This document shows positions 17,531 to 27,295 of a DNA stretch of 64,000 nt, piece after piece (the stretch's first letter is position 1; every line of letters begins with the position of its first letter). The position numbers were made by a program, and so were the translations under genes. Origin of the DNA: Acidimicrobiaceae bacterium (lineage in GTDB: Bacteria; Actinomycetota; Acidimicrobiia; Acidimicrobiales; UBA8592); assembly GCA_024641655.1 (NCBI GenBank), contig JAHECR010000001.1, positions 203,738 through 267,737 on the forward strand, in the 5' to 3' direction. The notes beneath the pieces were generated by a model. The model was not told the origin of the DNA. It saw only the letters and a list, made by a program, of their open reading frames with translations, and ran no database searches.

Positions 17531-19144
17531 TCAGTGCCCCGCGACGACCTCGAGGGGGAGTCGAATCGACGCGACCGCACCAGCGACGGACCCATCGGCC
17601 TCGAGTCGATTCCCGATGACGACCGTGCCACCGTGCTGCTCCACGATCTGACGGACGATCGCCAAACCTTGGCCGGTGCCGCTGCCGACGGTCTTCGTGG
17701 AGAAGAACGGCTCGAAGGCTCGAGCCGCCACGTCCTCCTCGAGACCGGGCCCGTCGTCGCGAACGTCGATACAGAGGCCGTCGGCCTCCCGTGAGACGTA
17801 CAGCTCCACCCGATGAGCATGGTTCGGTCGGGCGCCCATCGTGCCCTCGATCGCATGCACGGCGTTGAGGAGCAGATTCAGCAGTGCCTGCTGGAACAGT
17901 CCCGGGTGTACCCGGATCCCGAGCGACGTCTCACCGCGCAAGACCAGGCCGACCCCCGGCGCCGCCAGTCCCCGGGCAATCGCCACGGGGAACCGCAGGA
18001 GATCGGCGATCGGCAGCTCCTCGCGCTCGCGGGCACGCGAGGCAACGGCGTTGATCCCGGTCACGATGTCGCGAACGCGAGTGAGTCCCTCGGAGATCTC
18101 CCCGTGTGCCAGACGCATCTCATCGACGAGGTGGGGGTCGAAGAGCGACGGGCCGTCGAACACGAGGCGCTCGAGCGAGTCCTCCAGGAAGCGGGCACTC
18201 GTCGTCACGAACTGGAGCGGGCCGCGGATCTCGTGCGCGACTCCTGCCGCGAGTCGTCCAAGGTCCTCGAGTGCCTTGTGATGGACGTCCTGGAGGGCAC
18301 GAGCACGTTCCTCGGTGCGGTCGGTGAAGCCGATCAGGACCCGATCACCCTCATCGAGGGCACCCGCGACGGGCAGATACTGGAACGCTGCCAGCCGCTC
18401 ACTGCCGTCGCTCCGGGCGAAACGACCGGTCCGTTCGACGGCATGACGGTCCGCGAACGTGTGCGACAACACGAGGGTGGTGTCACGACCGTCGGGTGCA
18501 TCGTCGTCGAAGAGGTCGGCGACTCGGCTCCCCACCACCTGGCCGGTGGGCCGATCCAGCAATCGCGTTGCGGCCGCGTTGGCCGCCACGATGGTCCCCG
18601 CCGCGTCGACCTGCACCATTCCCGAGAACGAGAGTCGGAAGATCTCGTCATTGGTACGTGCGAGCTCGTCGATCTTGCCGCGCAACTGCCCTCGGGTGGC
18701 CCGGAGTTCGACCTCGACCTGCTTGCGAGTGCGCGCGTGCACCAGCCGGCGGTACAACGCGCCCGGGTCGCCGCCATCGTCGGACAGATAGTCCTGCGCG
18801 CCGAGGGCGAGGGCAGCGATGCCGACGCCCTCGTCACCGTCGGCGACACGAACGATGAGCGCGACCTGGGGGAGCTGCTCGGTGAACCGCAGTACCGCCT
18901 CGAGACCACCCGTGTCAGGAAGGTCCATGCTGACGATCGCTCCGTCGGCTCCTGCGCTCGCATTGAGGCCGTGCTCGAGCGTGGCCGCCTGGGTCAGCAC
19001 CACGGCGGGGTCGTGCCTCCGCAGCATTGCGGCGGCGTGGGCTGCGTACTCGGGGTCGGCATCGACAATGGCAATGTGCGCGACTGCGAGGGCGGGCCCG
19101 GAGCCGGGGAGCGGGGTGACGGCGAAAGACGACGTATTGGGCAC
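17531..19144 (-). CDS. Sensor histidine kinase with receiver and PAS domains
   Basis: A 537-residue soluble kinase: receiver (residues 20-135, D28/D30 acidic pair and D74 as candidate phospho-acceptor in S-M-D-L-P), a coiled linker, PAS (165-275), HisKA with H304 in G-V-A-H-E-I-R-G-P-L, and an ATPase domain with N-box L-L-N-A-V-H-A, D-D-G-P-G, F-E-P-F-F-S-T-K and G-T-G-Q-G-L-A-I. In the receiver the usual Lys after D-Y-L is replaced (D-Y-L-S-D-D). There are no membrane segments. The partner regulator is not adjacent. Three palindromes lie 63 to 114 bases upstream of its start. Confidence 0.88.
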   Translation of the reverse strand: MPNTSSFAVTPLPGSGPALAVAHIAIVDADPEYAAHAAAMLRRHDPAVVLTQAATLEHGLNASAGADGAIVSMDLPDTGGLEAVLRFTEQLPQVALIVRVADGDEGVGIAALALGAQDYLSDDGGDPGALYRRLVHARTRKQVEVELRATRGQLRGKIDELARTNDEIFRLSFSGMVQVDAAGTIVAANAAATRLLDRPTGQVVGSRVADLFDDDAPDGRDTTLVLSHTFADRHAVERTGRFARSDGSERLAAFQYLPVAGALDEGDRVLIGFTDRTEERARALQDVHHKALEDLGRLAAGVAHEIRGPLQFVTTSARFLEDSLERLVFDGPSLFDPHLVDEMRLAHGEISEGLTRVRDIVTGINAVASRAREREELPIADLLRFPVAIARGLAAPGVGLVLRGETSLGIRVHPGLFQQALLNLLLNAVHAIEGTMGARPNHAHRVELYVSREADGLCIDVRDDGPGLEEDVAARAFEPFFSTKTVGSGTGQGLAIVRQIVEQHGGTVVIGNRLEADGSVAGAVASIRLPLEVVAGH

Positions 19145-19206
19145 TCAAGCTCCGGGACAGGCGAATCGGGGCGGGCGAACTGCTCCCCAATCGGCCCGCA
19201 CCTCTA

Positions 19207-19260
19207 GGTCTTTAGACCCATGACCCGGTCTTTAGACCCATGACCCGGTCTCCAGACCCC
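19207..19260. repeat. Three GGTCTnnAGACC palindromes on a 20-bp pitch
   Basis: A 20-base unit ggtctttagacccatgaccc occurs at 19207-19226 and 19227-19246, followed by a partial third copy. Each copy opens with GGTCT-NN-AGACC (19207-19218, 19227-19238, 19247-19258; the third has CC in the centre). They sit in the gap between the divergent sensor kinase and lipoprotein genes. The pitch of about two helical turns puts all three on one face of the DNA, which suggests cooperative binding of a dimeric regulator. Confidence 0.6.
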
Positions 19261-19292
19261 GACCAGCCGCAGCGAGTCGCGGCGCTCCCAAC

Positions 19293-20663
19293 GTGCCGCT
19301 TCCGGCGAGGGCTCGGCATGCACCGGCCGATCCTGGAGTGTGTCACGCGCACGGGAACGGGGACTGCCGCGACCGCTCAACGGGGCGTCCCGGAGGTATT
19401 CTCGGGTCCCTGTCACGTTCCCCGCTCACTCGTCACAGCAGCCATCGGGGCTTCGCAGGCCTGACCCTTTCCCTCTGTCTGGCCGCCGCTGCGTGCACGG
19501 AGGGTCCGAGCCTCGCAGCGCCGGTGACCCCGAGCCCGGTGCCGACTGCGACGACCGCACCCACGGCCACGCCGGTGCCGACGGCCACGCCCGTGCCGAT
19601 CACGCTGGGTGCGACGCAGGACCCGTCGAGTGGCCTCGTCGAGCTGCGGCTCGACCCGGAACCGCTTCCGGGGCCCGTCGGCGTCACCGTCGACGGAGTC
19701 CTTCGCTCGGTGTCGACGATCCCTCCCGACGAACCCGGGGGGACCGCGCGGGTGTGGATCCCACCTGGCCCCCATGTCGTGTGCCTGACTCCCGTCGGCC
19801 CCGACAGCGAGCCGGTGCCCTGGGAGGCCGGCGCCCCCGCTCCGGCGACGAACGACGACGGCAGATGCACGACGGTTGCCGGCACCACCGATGTGCCGAC
19901 GCGGCTGTTCCCCGACCATCGCGTCATCGCGCACTACGGCACCGGCGCCACCCGGTTCCTCGGCGTGCTCGGCGAGGGATCGGCCGACGAGGCCCTCGAT
20001 CGCGTCGTCGCGGCTGCCGCCGCGTACGAGGGATTCGACGAACGGACCATCCTCCCGGCGTTCGAGTTCATCGCCACCGTTGCACTGGGTTCCCCCGGGC
20101 CCGACGGCAGCTACAGCGGCAGGCGGCCCGCCGAGGAGGCGTGGCCGTATCTCGAACGCATCCGTAGCGTCGGCGGCATCATGGTGCTCGACTTCCAACC
20201 CGGACGTACACCGTTCATCGATCAGGTGCGCACCTACGAGGAGCTCCTCCGCGAGCCCGACGTACACATCGCCCTCGACCCTGAGTGGTCCATGGGGCCG
20301 AGCCAGGTGCCGGCGAAGGTCATCGGCCACACCGACCCTGAGGCCGTCGGTGCGGTCATCGACTACCTCGACGGCCTGGTCCGCACCCACGGGCTCCCGC
20401 AGAAGCTGCTGATCCTGCACCAGTTCAAGATCTCGATGATCGAGCGGCGCAACGAGATCACACCGATCCCCAATGTGGCCGTGATGTTCCACGTCGACGG
20501 TCAGGGCCCGGTTCCCACCAAGTACGAGACCTACAGCGTGCTGAGAACGGGTCCGCCCTGGTGGATGGGGTTCAAGCTGTTCTTCGACGAGGACTCACGA
20601 GTGATGACACCGGCGGAGGTGATGGGGCTCGACCCCGTTCCCGACTACGTCTCGTACCAGTAG
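19293..20663 (+). CDS. Secreted lipoprotein of unknown family
   Basis: Up to 456 residues. A hydrophobic stretch ending A-A-A-A-C-T-E suggests export and lipidation, followed by a Pro/Thr linker (P-T-A-T-P-V-P repeats) and a conserved-looking domain with G-V-L-G-E-G, V-L-D-F-Q-P-G-R and H-I-A-L-D-P-E-W-S-M-G, then a Lys/Trp-containing end. Alternating strands and helices could form a TIM-like barrel, with Asp/Glu pairs resembling a glycosidase site, but this is inference. The start is unsure: no ATG, GTG or TTG fits a normal signal length, and GTG 19341 is a second option. Confidence 0.65.
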   Translation: MPLPARARHAPADPGVCHAHGNGDCRDRSTGRPGGILGSLSRSPLTRHSSHRGFAGLTLSLCLAAAACTEGPSLAAPVTPSPVPTATTAPTATPVPTATPVPITLGATQDPSSGLVELRLDPEPLPGPVGVTVDGVLRSVSTIPPDEPGGTARVWIPPGPHVVCLTPVGPDSEPVPWEAGAPAPATNDDGRCTTVAGTTDVPTRLFPDHRVIAHYGTGATRFLGVLGEGSADEALDRVVAAAAAYEGFDERTILPAFEFIATVALGSPGPDGSYSGRRPAEEAWPYLERIRSVGGIMVLDFQPGRTPFIDQVRTYEELLREPDVHIALDPEWSMGPSQVPAKVIGHTDPEAVGAVIDYLDGLVRTHGLPQKLLILHQFKISMIERRNEITPIPNVAVMFHVDGQGPVPTKYETYSVLRTGPPWWMGFKLFFDEDSRVMTPAEVMGLDPVPDYVSYQ

Positions 20664-20739
20664 GGAACCAGCGAGAGCCCGCCGCAGCCGCGCCCACAGA
20701 ACGAGCCGCCTTGCGGAGCGTGTTCTACGCTGCTCGGCC

Positions 20740-21489
20740 ATGGACCTTCGACTCGATGGACGTCGCGCCCTGGTCACCGCAGGATCGAGCGGCATGGGGA
20801 AGGCTATTGCCAAGGCGTTCGCCGAAGCCGGAGCGCGGGTGATGATCACCAGCCGCAAGGCCGAGCGCTGCGAGGAGGCTGCGGCCGAGATCGGCCACGG
20901 ATGCGTGTGGGAGGCCGGCCATGTGGCGGTGCTCGAGGACGCCGAGCGGGTCAGCGCCGCAGCGATGGAACGCCTCGGTGGGATCGACATCCTCCTCAAC
21001 AACGCGGGCACCAACCCATACCCGGGGCTGCTCATCGACGCCGATCTGCCCAGATGGCAGAAGACCTTCGACGTCAACCTCACGGCGCCGCTCGTTTGGA
21101 CGCAGCTCGCTTGGCGCCACTACCTGCAAGACCACGGCGGGGTGGTCATCAACATGGCATCGGTCGGTGCGTTCAGGACCTCACCCGTGTTGGGCGTCTA
21201 TGACATCACCAAGGCGGCACTCGTCCAGATGACGCGACAGCTCGCCGCCGAGCTCGGTCCGCAAGTGCGCGTCAACGCCCTGGCCCCGGGTGTCGTCAAG
21301 ACGGACTTCAGCCGCATCCTGTGGGACGGTCCCGACGCCGTGAAGGAAGCGCGTCGCTATCCGCTGCAGCGATTCGGCACCGTCGACGACATCACCGCAG
21401 CGGCGCTGTTCCTCGCTTCCGATGCCAGCAGCTGGATCACCGGCCAGGTGATCGTGCTCGACGGCGGCGACCTCGTGAAGTTCGACTGA
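20740..21489 (+). CDS. Short-chain dehydrogenase/reductase
   Basis: A 249-residue SDR with cofactor motif T-A-G-S-S-G-M-G, N-N-A-G-T-N-P, catalytic Ser in M-A-S-V-G-A, Tyr-Lys in Y-D-I-T-K-A-A-L, and the R-V-N-A-L-A-P-G-V-V-K-T-D-F block with V-L-D-G-G at the end. This is the pattern of FabG-like or DHRS4-like oxidoreductases of unknown substrate. The ATG lies just after a small inverted repeat, AGCGT-gttct-ACGCT (20717-20731), which could bind a regulator. Confidence 0.82.
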   Translation: MDLRLDGRRALVTAGSSGMGKAIAKAFAEAGARVMITSRKAERCEEAAAEIGHGCVWEAGHVAVLEDAERVSAAAMERLGGIDILLNNAGTNPYPGLLIDADLPRWQKTFDVNLTAPLVWTQLAWRHYLQDHGGVVINMASVGAFRTSPVLGVYDITKAALVQMTRQLAAELGPQVRVNALAPGVVKTDFSRILWDGPDAVKEARRYPLQRFGTVDDITAAALFLASDASSWITGQVIVLDGGDLVKFD

Positions 21490-21581
21490 TACCGCTCGAC
21501 GTGATCGGGTCGGCTCGATCGAGCCGGCGCGGTCCGGGCTGCTTCGCTCGACGACGAGTGCCGCCGACCAGGAGCCGAGTC

Positions 21582-22922
21582 CTACTCCGAGCGGCGCGGC
21601 GGCGGACCTGGGATCACCCAACCCACGTCCTCGACCCACCGCGCCGTCTGTGGCCGGGGCCGCGGGTCGTTCGGGTGCAGGACCCAACCATGGTCGGGAT
21701 GCCAGCGGGGCCGGTACAGCTCCTCGACGCCGGACGCGCCCTCCGCTGCGGCAGCCACCGGCCGATCGGGCTCGAACGCTGACTGCACCGCCGTGGGCTC
21801 CGGAACCGGTGACGAGGTCGGCCAGTCGAGCGTGCTGCCGTGACGCGGCACTCCCCGCGCCGGCGGCGGGTACGCCGGCTCCGGAGCGGGCGGCGTCGGC
21901 CGAGGAGACGGCGCCGGTGGCGCAGGCGCCGCCGCTTGCCGTCTCGGCTCCTGCGGGAGTCGAGCCGGTTGCGGCGCGGCTAGTGGGCGATAGACCGGTG
22001 CAGGGTAGGGATCAACCTGATCGGGCCGCCCGATGGGCTGGCTCTGCGCTCCGGGGCGCGCCGGTGGGGCTCCCCGCCGCGGCTGCGGCCGCTCCGGCTT
22101 GGGCCCCCCGGCGCTACGGGCAACGCGCGCGGGTGCCCCCCACACCACCGAAAGCCCGAGCAGGCCCGCACCGCAGACCCCGAGGACGATCGAGGGCCGC
22201 AACGTGGTGCGCAGCAGCGCCGTGAGCAAGGCCGCGACGACCTCGCCCTGATCAGGTGCGAGGCGCCGAACCAACCGGGGAAGGCCGAGACCGACGACGA
22301 GGTAGAACGCCGTCGTCCCGAGCGCCCAGAATCCGGCGCGCCGCAAGATCCCGGGGCGATCGTTGGTGAAGACCAGCGCGAAGAATGCTCCAAGCGCCGC
22401 GAGGACCGCCATAGTCGGGACAACACGTTCCAACAAGCTCCGCAGTGGCGATGCGTCGGGCACGTGCTCTGTGGGCAAGGGCACGACGAGCGCCGGAGCG
22501 GCCGGCACGACGGTGGCAAGCGCCGGCACTGCGGTGACGAGCGACGTGCGTACCGATTCGGCCACCGCTGAGAGGTCGATCTCGCTGGGCGCCTCACCGT
22601 CACCCAGGAAGGCCCGGTGGGTGTCGGCGAAGGCGACCAGCAGCAACTCCCGGACCGCGGGATCGTCGAGTGCCGCGCTGGCAGCCTGCTCGACCGCCCC
22701 CTCAGGCACCGGGACCTCCGACGGGATCAGCGCATCGAGCGATGACCCGAGGTTCGCTGCGAGCTGCGATCGCACGTTGTCGTTGTCGAGCAACTCCTCC
22801 GCGACCTGTCGTGACCGGTCGGGTTCGAACACGGTGCGCAACGCCAGGAACCCCGACCACGCGAGCGAACCCAGCAACAACGAGACGCCGAGGATGGCGC
22901 CGGCCACGGATCGACGGATCAT
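21582..22922 (-). CDS. Membrane protein with Pro-rich cytoplasmic tail
   Basis: A 446-residue protein: one N-terminal membrane segment (residues 5-30), an extracellular region of about 130 residues containing a D-D-P-A-V-R-E-L-L segment, then three membrane segments between roughly 160 and 270. A Pro/Ala/Arg-rich tail follows, ending in two related Trp motifs, P-R-W-H-P-D-H-G-W-V-L and A-R-W-V-E-D-V-G-W-V-I. Family not recognised. It is convergent with the SDR gene and is followed upstream, on the same strand, by alanine dehydrogenase. Confidence 0.7.
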   Translation of the reverse strand: MIRRSVAGAILGVSLLLGSLAWSGFLALRTVFEPDRSRQVAEELLDNDNVRSQLAANLGSSLDALIPSEVPVPEGAVEQAASAALDDPAVRELLLVAFADTHRAFLGDGEAPSEIDLSAVAESVRTSLVTAVPALATVVPAAPALVVPLPTEHVPDASPLRSLLERVVPTMAVLAALGAFFALVFTNDRPGILRRAGFWALGTTAFYLVVGLGLPRLVRRLAPDQGEVVAALLTALLRTTLRPSIVLGVCGAGLLGLSVVWGAPARVARSAGGPKPERPQPRRGAPPARPGAQSQPIGRPDQVDPYPAPVYRPLAAPQPARLPQEPRRQAAAPAPPAPSPRPTPPAPEPAYPPPARGVPRHGSTLDWPTSSPVPEPTAVQSAFEPDRPVAAAAEGASGVEELYRPRWHPDHGWVLHPNDPRPRPQTARWVEDVGWVIPGPPPRRSE

Positions 22923-22969
22923 CGACTTCCTCCGAACATCGATCGCACCTCCACTGCTACGGCACCTGC

Positions 22970-24082
<1,113 letters not shown>

Positions 24083-24230
24083 GTGAGGAGACTACGACGT
24101 GGCGGGGCTCGATCCGGGTACGCCCGCCGGTGGGTGCCACGGTACTGTCGGAATGTCCGGCCATTTCGTCGGGTTGACAACGACCGGACCTGCCGCCTGG
24201 TGGTCCGGCCGACATCAAGGAGGCCCGCCC

Positions 24231-24623
24231 ATGAGCACCATCGACATCACCCTCGACCAGTTCGAGGACCTCGTCACCGCCGACGGGACCGTGATCATGG
24301 ATTTCTGGGCCAGCTGGTGCGGTCCGTGCCGCAGCTTCGCACCCGTGTTCGAAGCCGCCGCCGAGCGTCACGCCGACGTGACCTTCGCGAAGGTCGACAC
24401 CGAGGCCGAGCAGACACTGTCGGGCGCACTGGGCATCCAGTCGATCCCCACCCTCATGGTCTTCCGTGACGGCATCCAGATCTTCCGGCAGGCCGGTGCC
24501 CTGCCCGCCGCCGCGCTGGAGGACCTGCTGTCGCAGGTCGCGGCGCTCGACATGGACGATGTGCGGCGACAGATGGCCGAACACCAGGCCGCGCACGAGC
24601 ACGGGCCCGACTGCGACCACTGA
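24231..24623 (+). CDS. Thioredoxin with His/Asp-rich tail
   Basis: A 130-residue thioredoxin with active site W-A-S-W-C-G-P-C-R and cis-Pro in S-I-P-T-L. AAGGAGG at 24218-24224 lies seven bases before the ATG, fixing the start. It reduces protein disulfides in the cytosol. The last 25 residues go beyond the fold and are rich in His, Asp and Cys (A-A-H-E-H-G-P-D-C-D-H), which could bind a metal. Confidence 0.9.
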   Translation: MSTIDITLDQFEDLVTADGTVIMDFWASWCGPCRSFAPVFEAAAERHADVTFAKVDTEAEQTLSGALGIQSIPTLMVFRDGIQIFRQAGALPAAALEDLLSQVAALDMDDVRRQMAEHQAAHEHGPDCDH

Positions 24624-24650
24624 CGACGCCGAGCGCGTTCCCGGCGAGGA

Positions 24651-25517
24651 TCAGACGCGGTAACGCCGGATGATCGCCGTCGCGTCGCTCCGGTTGTCAC
24701 CGGCAGCCTGCGACGCGGCGAGGAACTTCGAGGTCAACTCGGTGAGGGGAACCGGAGCGCCGAGACGGTCGGCCTCGTCGTGGACCAGGCCGAGGTCCTT
24801 GGCCATCCAGTCCACCGCAAAGCCGAAGTCGAACTGGTCGGCGAGCATCGTCTCGCCGCGGTTCTGGAGGTACCAACTGGCGGCGGCACCCTTGGTGACG
24901 GCAGCGAAGACCCGTTCCATGTCGAGGCCGGCGCGCTCGCCGAAGGCCAGAGCCTCAGCGGCACCCTGGATCGCACCGGCACAGAGGATCTGGTTGACCA
25001 TCTTGGCGCGCTGGCCCGATCCCGCCGGTCCGATGAGCACGGTGTTCGCCGCGTAGGCATCGATCACGGGCGCAGCAGCATCGAAGTCCGCCTGGTCGCC
25101 TCCGCACATCACGCTCAGGGTCCCGTTCTCGGCGCCGGCCTGCCCGCCCGAGATCGGCGCGTCGACGAATCCGATCCCACGCGCCGCGCACTCCCGGTGC
25201 AGTTCCTCCGCGAGTGAAGCCGACGCCGTGGTGTGATCGACGATCACTGCTCCCGGTGCCAGACCGGCGAGGGCTCCGTCATCGCCGTAGACCACCGCCT
25301 GCACGTCTGCGTCGGCGCCGACGCAGACGAACACGAACGATGCTTCCGAGCCGGCCTCGCGCGGCGACGCCGCAGCGACGCCGGGGTGGTGCCGCACCCA
25401 CTGCGCCGACTTCGCCGAGGTTCGGTTGAACACCCGAACCTCGTGACCGGCCGCTGCCAGGTGTCCCGCCATTGGGTAGCCCATGTTCCCGAGCCCGATG
25501 AATGCACACGTCGCCAT
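24651..25517 (-). CDS. NAD(P)-dependent beta-hydroxyacid dehydrogenase
   Basis: A 288-residue member of the 3-hydroxyisobutyrate dehydrogenase/tartronate semialdehyde reductase family. Rossmann motif F-I-G-L-G-N-M-G-Y-P-M, substrate signature D-A-P-I-S-G-G-Q-A-G-A, and catalytic Lys in G-Q-R-A-K-M-V-N-Q are present. The 3' end is convergent with thioredoxin. It may serve valine or glyoxylate metabolism; the neighbours do not decide. Confidence 0.87.
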   Translation of the reverse strand: MATCAFIGLGNMGYPMAGHLAAAGHEVRVFNRTSAKSAQWVRHHPGVAAASPREAGSEASFVFVCVGADADVQAVVYGDDGALAGLAPGAVIVDHTTASASLAEELHRECAARGIGFVDAPISGGQAGAENGTLSVMCGGDQADFDAAAPVIDAYAANTVLIGPAGSGQRAKMVNQILCAGAIQGAAEALAFGERAGLDMERVFAAVTKGAAASWYLQNRGETMLADQFDFGFAVDWMAKDLGLVHDEADRLGAPVPLTELTSKFLAASQAAGDNRSDATAIIRRYRV

Positions 25518-25680
25518 GCCGACACTGTGTCACCGCTTGGGCTGACGTCACCAGTGGGGGGCTGCGCCGCGCCGCAGCGTGGCGACCCCGGCGCTGGGGC
25601 CCCGAAGCGAACCCTCGACCCACCGGCAGGCGGAGGTCTCGTCGAGGCTCGGCGAAACACGGGAGTGCGGTGGGTGCGCG

Positions 25681-26478
25681 CTACTCCTGGTCCCATCCTG
25701 GGCGCCGGATGGCGCCCGTGTTGATCCGGGCCATCATCTCGTCATCGAATGTGCGGCCGAAGGAGCGGTAGAGCGCCTCGGCCTGGGGGTGGGGCAGCAC
25801 CACCCGCTCGCCCGCGTCGATGGCGTCGACGGTCTTTCGGGCGACCTCGTCGATCACTTCGGGACCGCCGTCGGCCTCGGACGGAACGTCGAGGTCCGGC
25901 GTCAGGTTCGTCGCGAGTGCAGGGGGGAACACTTCGACCACCGTGACCGGGGTATCACGGAGCTGCCATCGCAGCGAAAGCGTGAAGCTGTGCAATCCCG
26001 CCTTGGTCGTGGAGTAGAGCGGGTTGGCCTCCAGAGGCAGCAGCCCCGCAGGTGAGGAGATCATTGCGATCGTCGCCGGATCGTGGGCGCGGCCGGACTC
26101 GAGGCGCCACCGGAGGAACAGGCGGGTGAGCTCGATCGGCGCGGCGAGGTTGATCGCAAGCTCCTCGGCGGCTCGGTCCGAAGCGAGCGTGAAGGGATTC
26201 GTGTAGTCGTGAGCCCGGGCGATGGCGGCGTTGTTGACGAGCACGTCGAGTGATCCATCCCGTGTCACCTGCTCGAGGAGCCCGATCCGGTCGCCGGCGA
26301 CACTCACGTCGGCGCGCACGCCCCGGATCTCAGGGACCTCCCGGATCGCCTCGGCGAGCGTCGCCTCGTTCCGACCACACACGTAGACGGTGTCGCCCCC
26401 GATGACGAAGTGGCGGGCGAGAGCTCGGCCGAGCCCTGCCGACCCGCCGGTGATCAATACGGTGCGAGAACCAGTCAT
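25681..26478 (-). CDS. Short-chain dehydrogenase, DltE-like
   Basis: A 265-residue SDR with T-G-G-S-A-G-L-G-R-A-L-A, N-N-A-A-I, catalytic Ser in I-S-S-P-A-G, and Y-S-T-T-K-A-G-L. The V-V-E-V-F-P-P block in place of the usual V-N-x-x-x-P-G and the F-T-L-S-L-R-W-Q-L segment mark the DltE/short C-terminal group. The start M-T-G-S-R-T-V at 26478 is preferred; an upstream reading to 26535 adds 19 unconserved residues. Confidence 0.8.
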   Translation of the reverse strand: MTGSRTVLITGGSAGLGRALARHFVIGGDTVYVCGRNEATLAEAIREVPEIRGVRADVSVAGDRIGLLEQVTRDGSLDVLVNNAAIARAHDYTNPFTLASDRAAEELAINLAAPIELTRLFLRWRLESGRAHDPATIAMISSPAGLLPLEANPLYSTTKAGLHSFTLSLRWQLRDTPVTVVEVFPPALATNLTPDLDVPSEADGGPEVIDEVARKTVDAIDAGERVVLPHPQAEALYRSFGRTFDDEMMARINTGAIRRPGWDQE

Positions 26479-26778
26479 GGCCACCATCGTGTGCTCGTCG
26501 GTACCAGCGCGCAAACCGCGACGGCTCACCAGCATCGGCCGTTACGGCTGATCCTTGCGGTTCGGTCGGAGATTGTCCGCCTCCGAGACCGGTGGGGAAC
26601 GGTGCTGCTCGTCCACCATCACGATCGGCCTCGACGACCGCTCACCCCACGGCAACCCGCCGCAAACCGGACCCACCCGTTGGCACCTCCGCTCTGCCCG
26701 GCAGGGGCGGCTCGAGGCTCCCGTTGTACGATGCTGCGTTGATGGCGTCGTGTCCCGCACTCCCGGTCCGTTGAAGCA
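26479..26778. other. Divergent intergenic region
   Basis: 300 bases lie between the divergent SDR and GlsB genes. Apart from an 11-bp palindrome GCCGT-t-ACGGC at 26538-26548, which might be an operator, I see no RNA gene, repeat or supported small protein. Short open frames here are antisense shadows of one another. Confidence 0.45.
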
Positions 26779-27072
26779 ATGGCGTTGTTCGCGTGGATCG
26801 CAGTCGGGTTCGTCGCCGGGCTGCTGGCGCGCATCGTCGTGCGGCCGCGTCGACGCCTGGGCTGCCTGGGAACCGTTGCCGTCGGACTCGCCGGTTCGGT
26901 CGTCGGAGGGACCCTTGCGAACATCGTGGCCGGCGACGGCTTCGACGTCGCCGCGAGCGGGATCATCGGTTCGGCCCTGGGGGCCGCGTTGATCCTCGCG
27001 TTGGCTCGAGCCCAGAACCCGCCCCGGTACGACGGTCGAGGCCGCAACGCTCGAGGACCCGCCGGTTGGTGA
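26779..27072 (+). CDS. GlsB/YeaQ/YmgE family membrane protein
   Basis: A 97-residue protein with three short Gly/Ala-rich hydrophobic segments; W-I-x-V-G-F-V-A-G-L-L-A-R and G-C-L-G-T-V-A-V-G-L-x-G-S-V-V-G-G are family hallmarks (transglycosylase-associated protein). Members are stress-induced inner-membrane proteins of unclear role. The C-terminal 20 residues are Arg-rich and polar. Confidence 0.85.
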   Translation: MALFAWIAVGFVAGLLARIVVRPRRRLGCLGTVAVGLAGSVVGGTLANIVAGDGFDVAASGIIGSALGAALILALARAQNPPRYDGRGRNARGPAGW

Positions 27073-27088
27073 GGGGTCCGTGGCCGCC

Positions 27089-27295
27089 TCAGGCCACGTC
27101 GTAGCCCGCCTCGTCGATCGCGGCGACGATGGCCTCGTCGTCTCCACCGGTCACGGCGACGGTCTTCGTGGCAAGGTCGACGTCGATGGCCGAGACGCCC
27201 GGCACCGGTGTCACGTGCTCGGTGATGGCCTTCACGCAGTGTTCGCAACTGATCGCAGGCACGGAGAAGATACGGGTTTCGGTGTCGGTGCTCAT
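27089..27295 (-). CDS. copZ: Copper chaperone CopZ-like HMA protein
   Basis: A 68-residue heavy-metal-associated domain with the metal site C-E-H-C (C17 and C20), one residue pattern off the usual C-x-x-C with Met before it. Single-domain proteins like this carry Cu(I) to CopA. Its ATG overlaps the stop of copA by four bases, so the two are translationally coupled. Confidence 0.9.
   Translation of the reverse strand: MSTDTETRIFSVPAISCEHCVKAITEHVTPVPGVSAIDVDLATKTVAVTGGDDEAIVAAIDEAGYDVA

Noticed and set aside
24099-24230. N-terminal extension of thioredoxin
   Set aside because: The AAGGAGG at 24218 fixes the start at 24231, and the extension has no similarity or signal peptide.
26479-26778. 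tRNA or small RNA in the gap
   Set aside because: No cloverleaf arms or TTC-loop sequence found; only an 11-bp palindrome.
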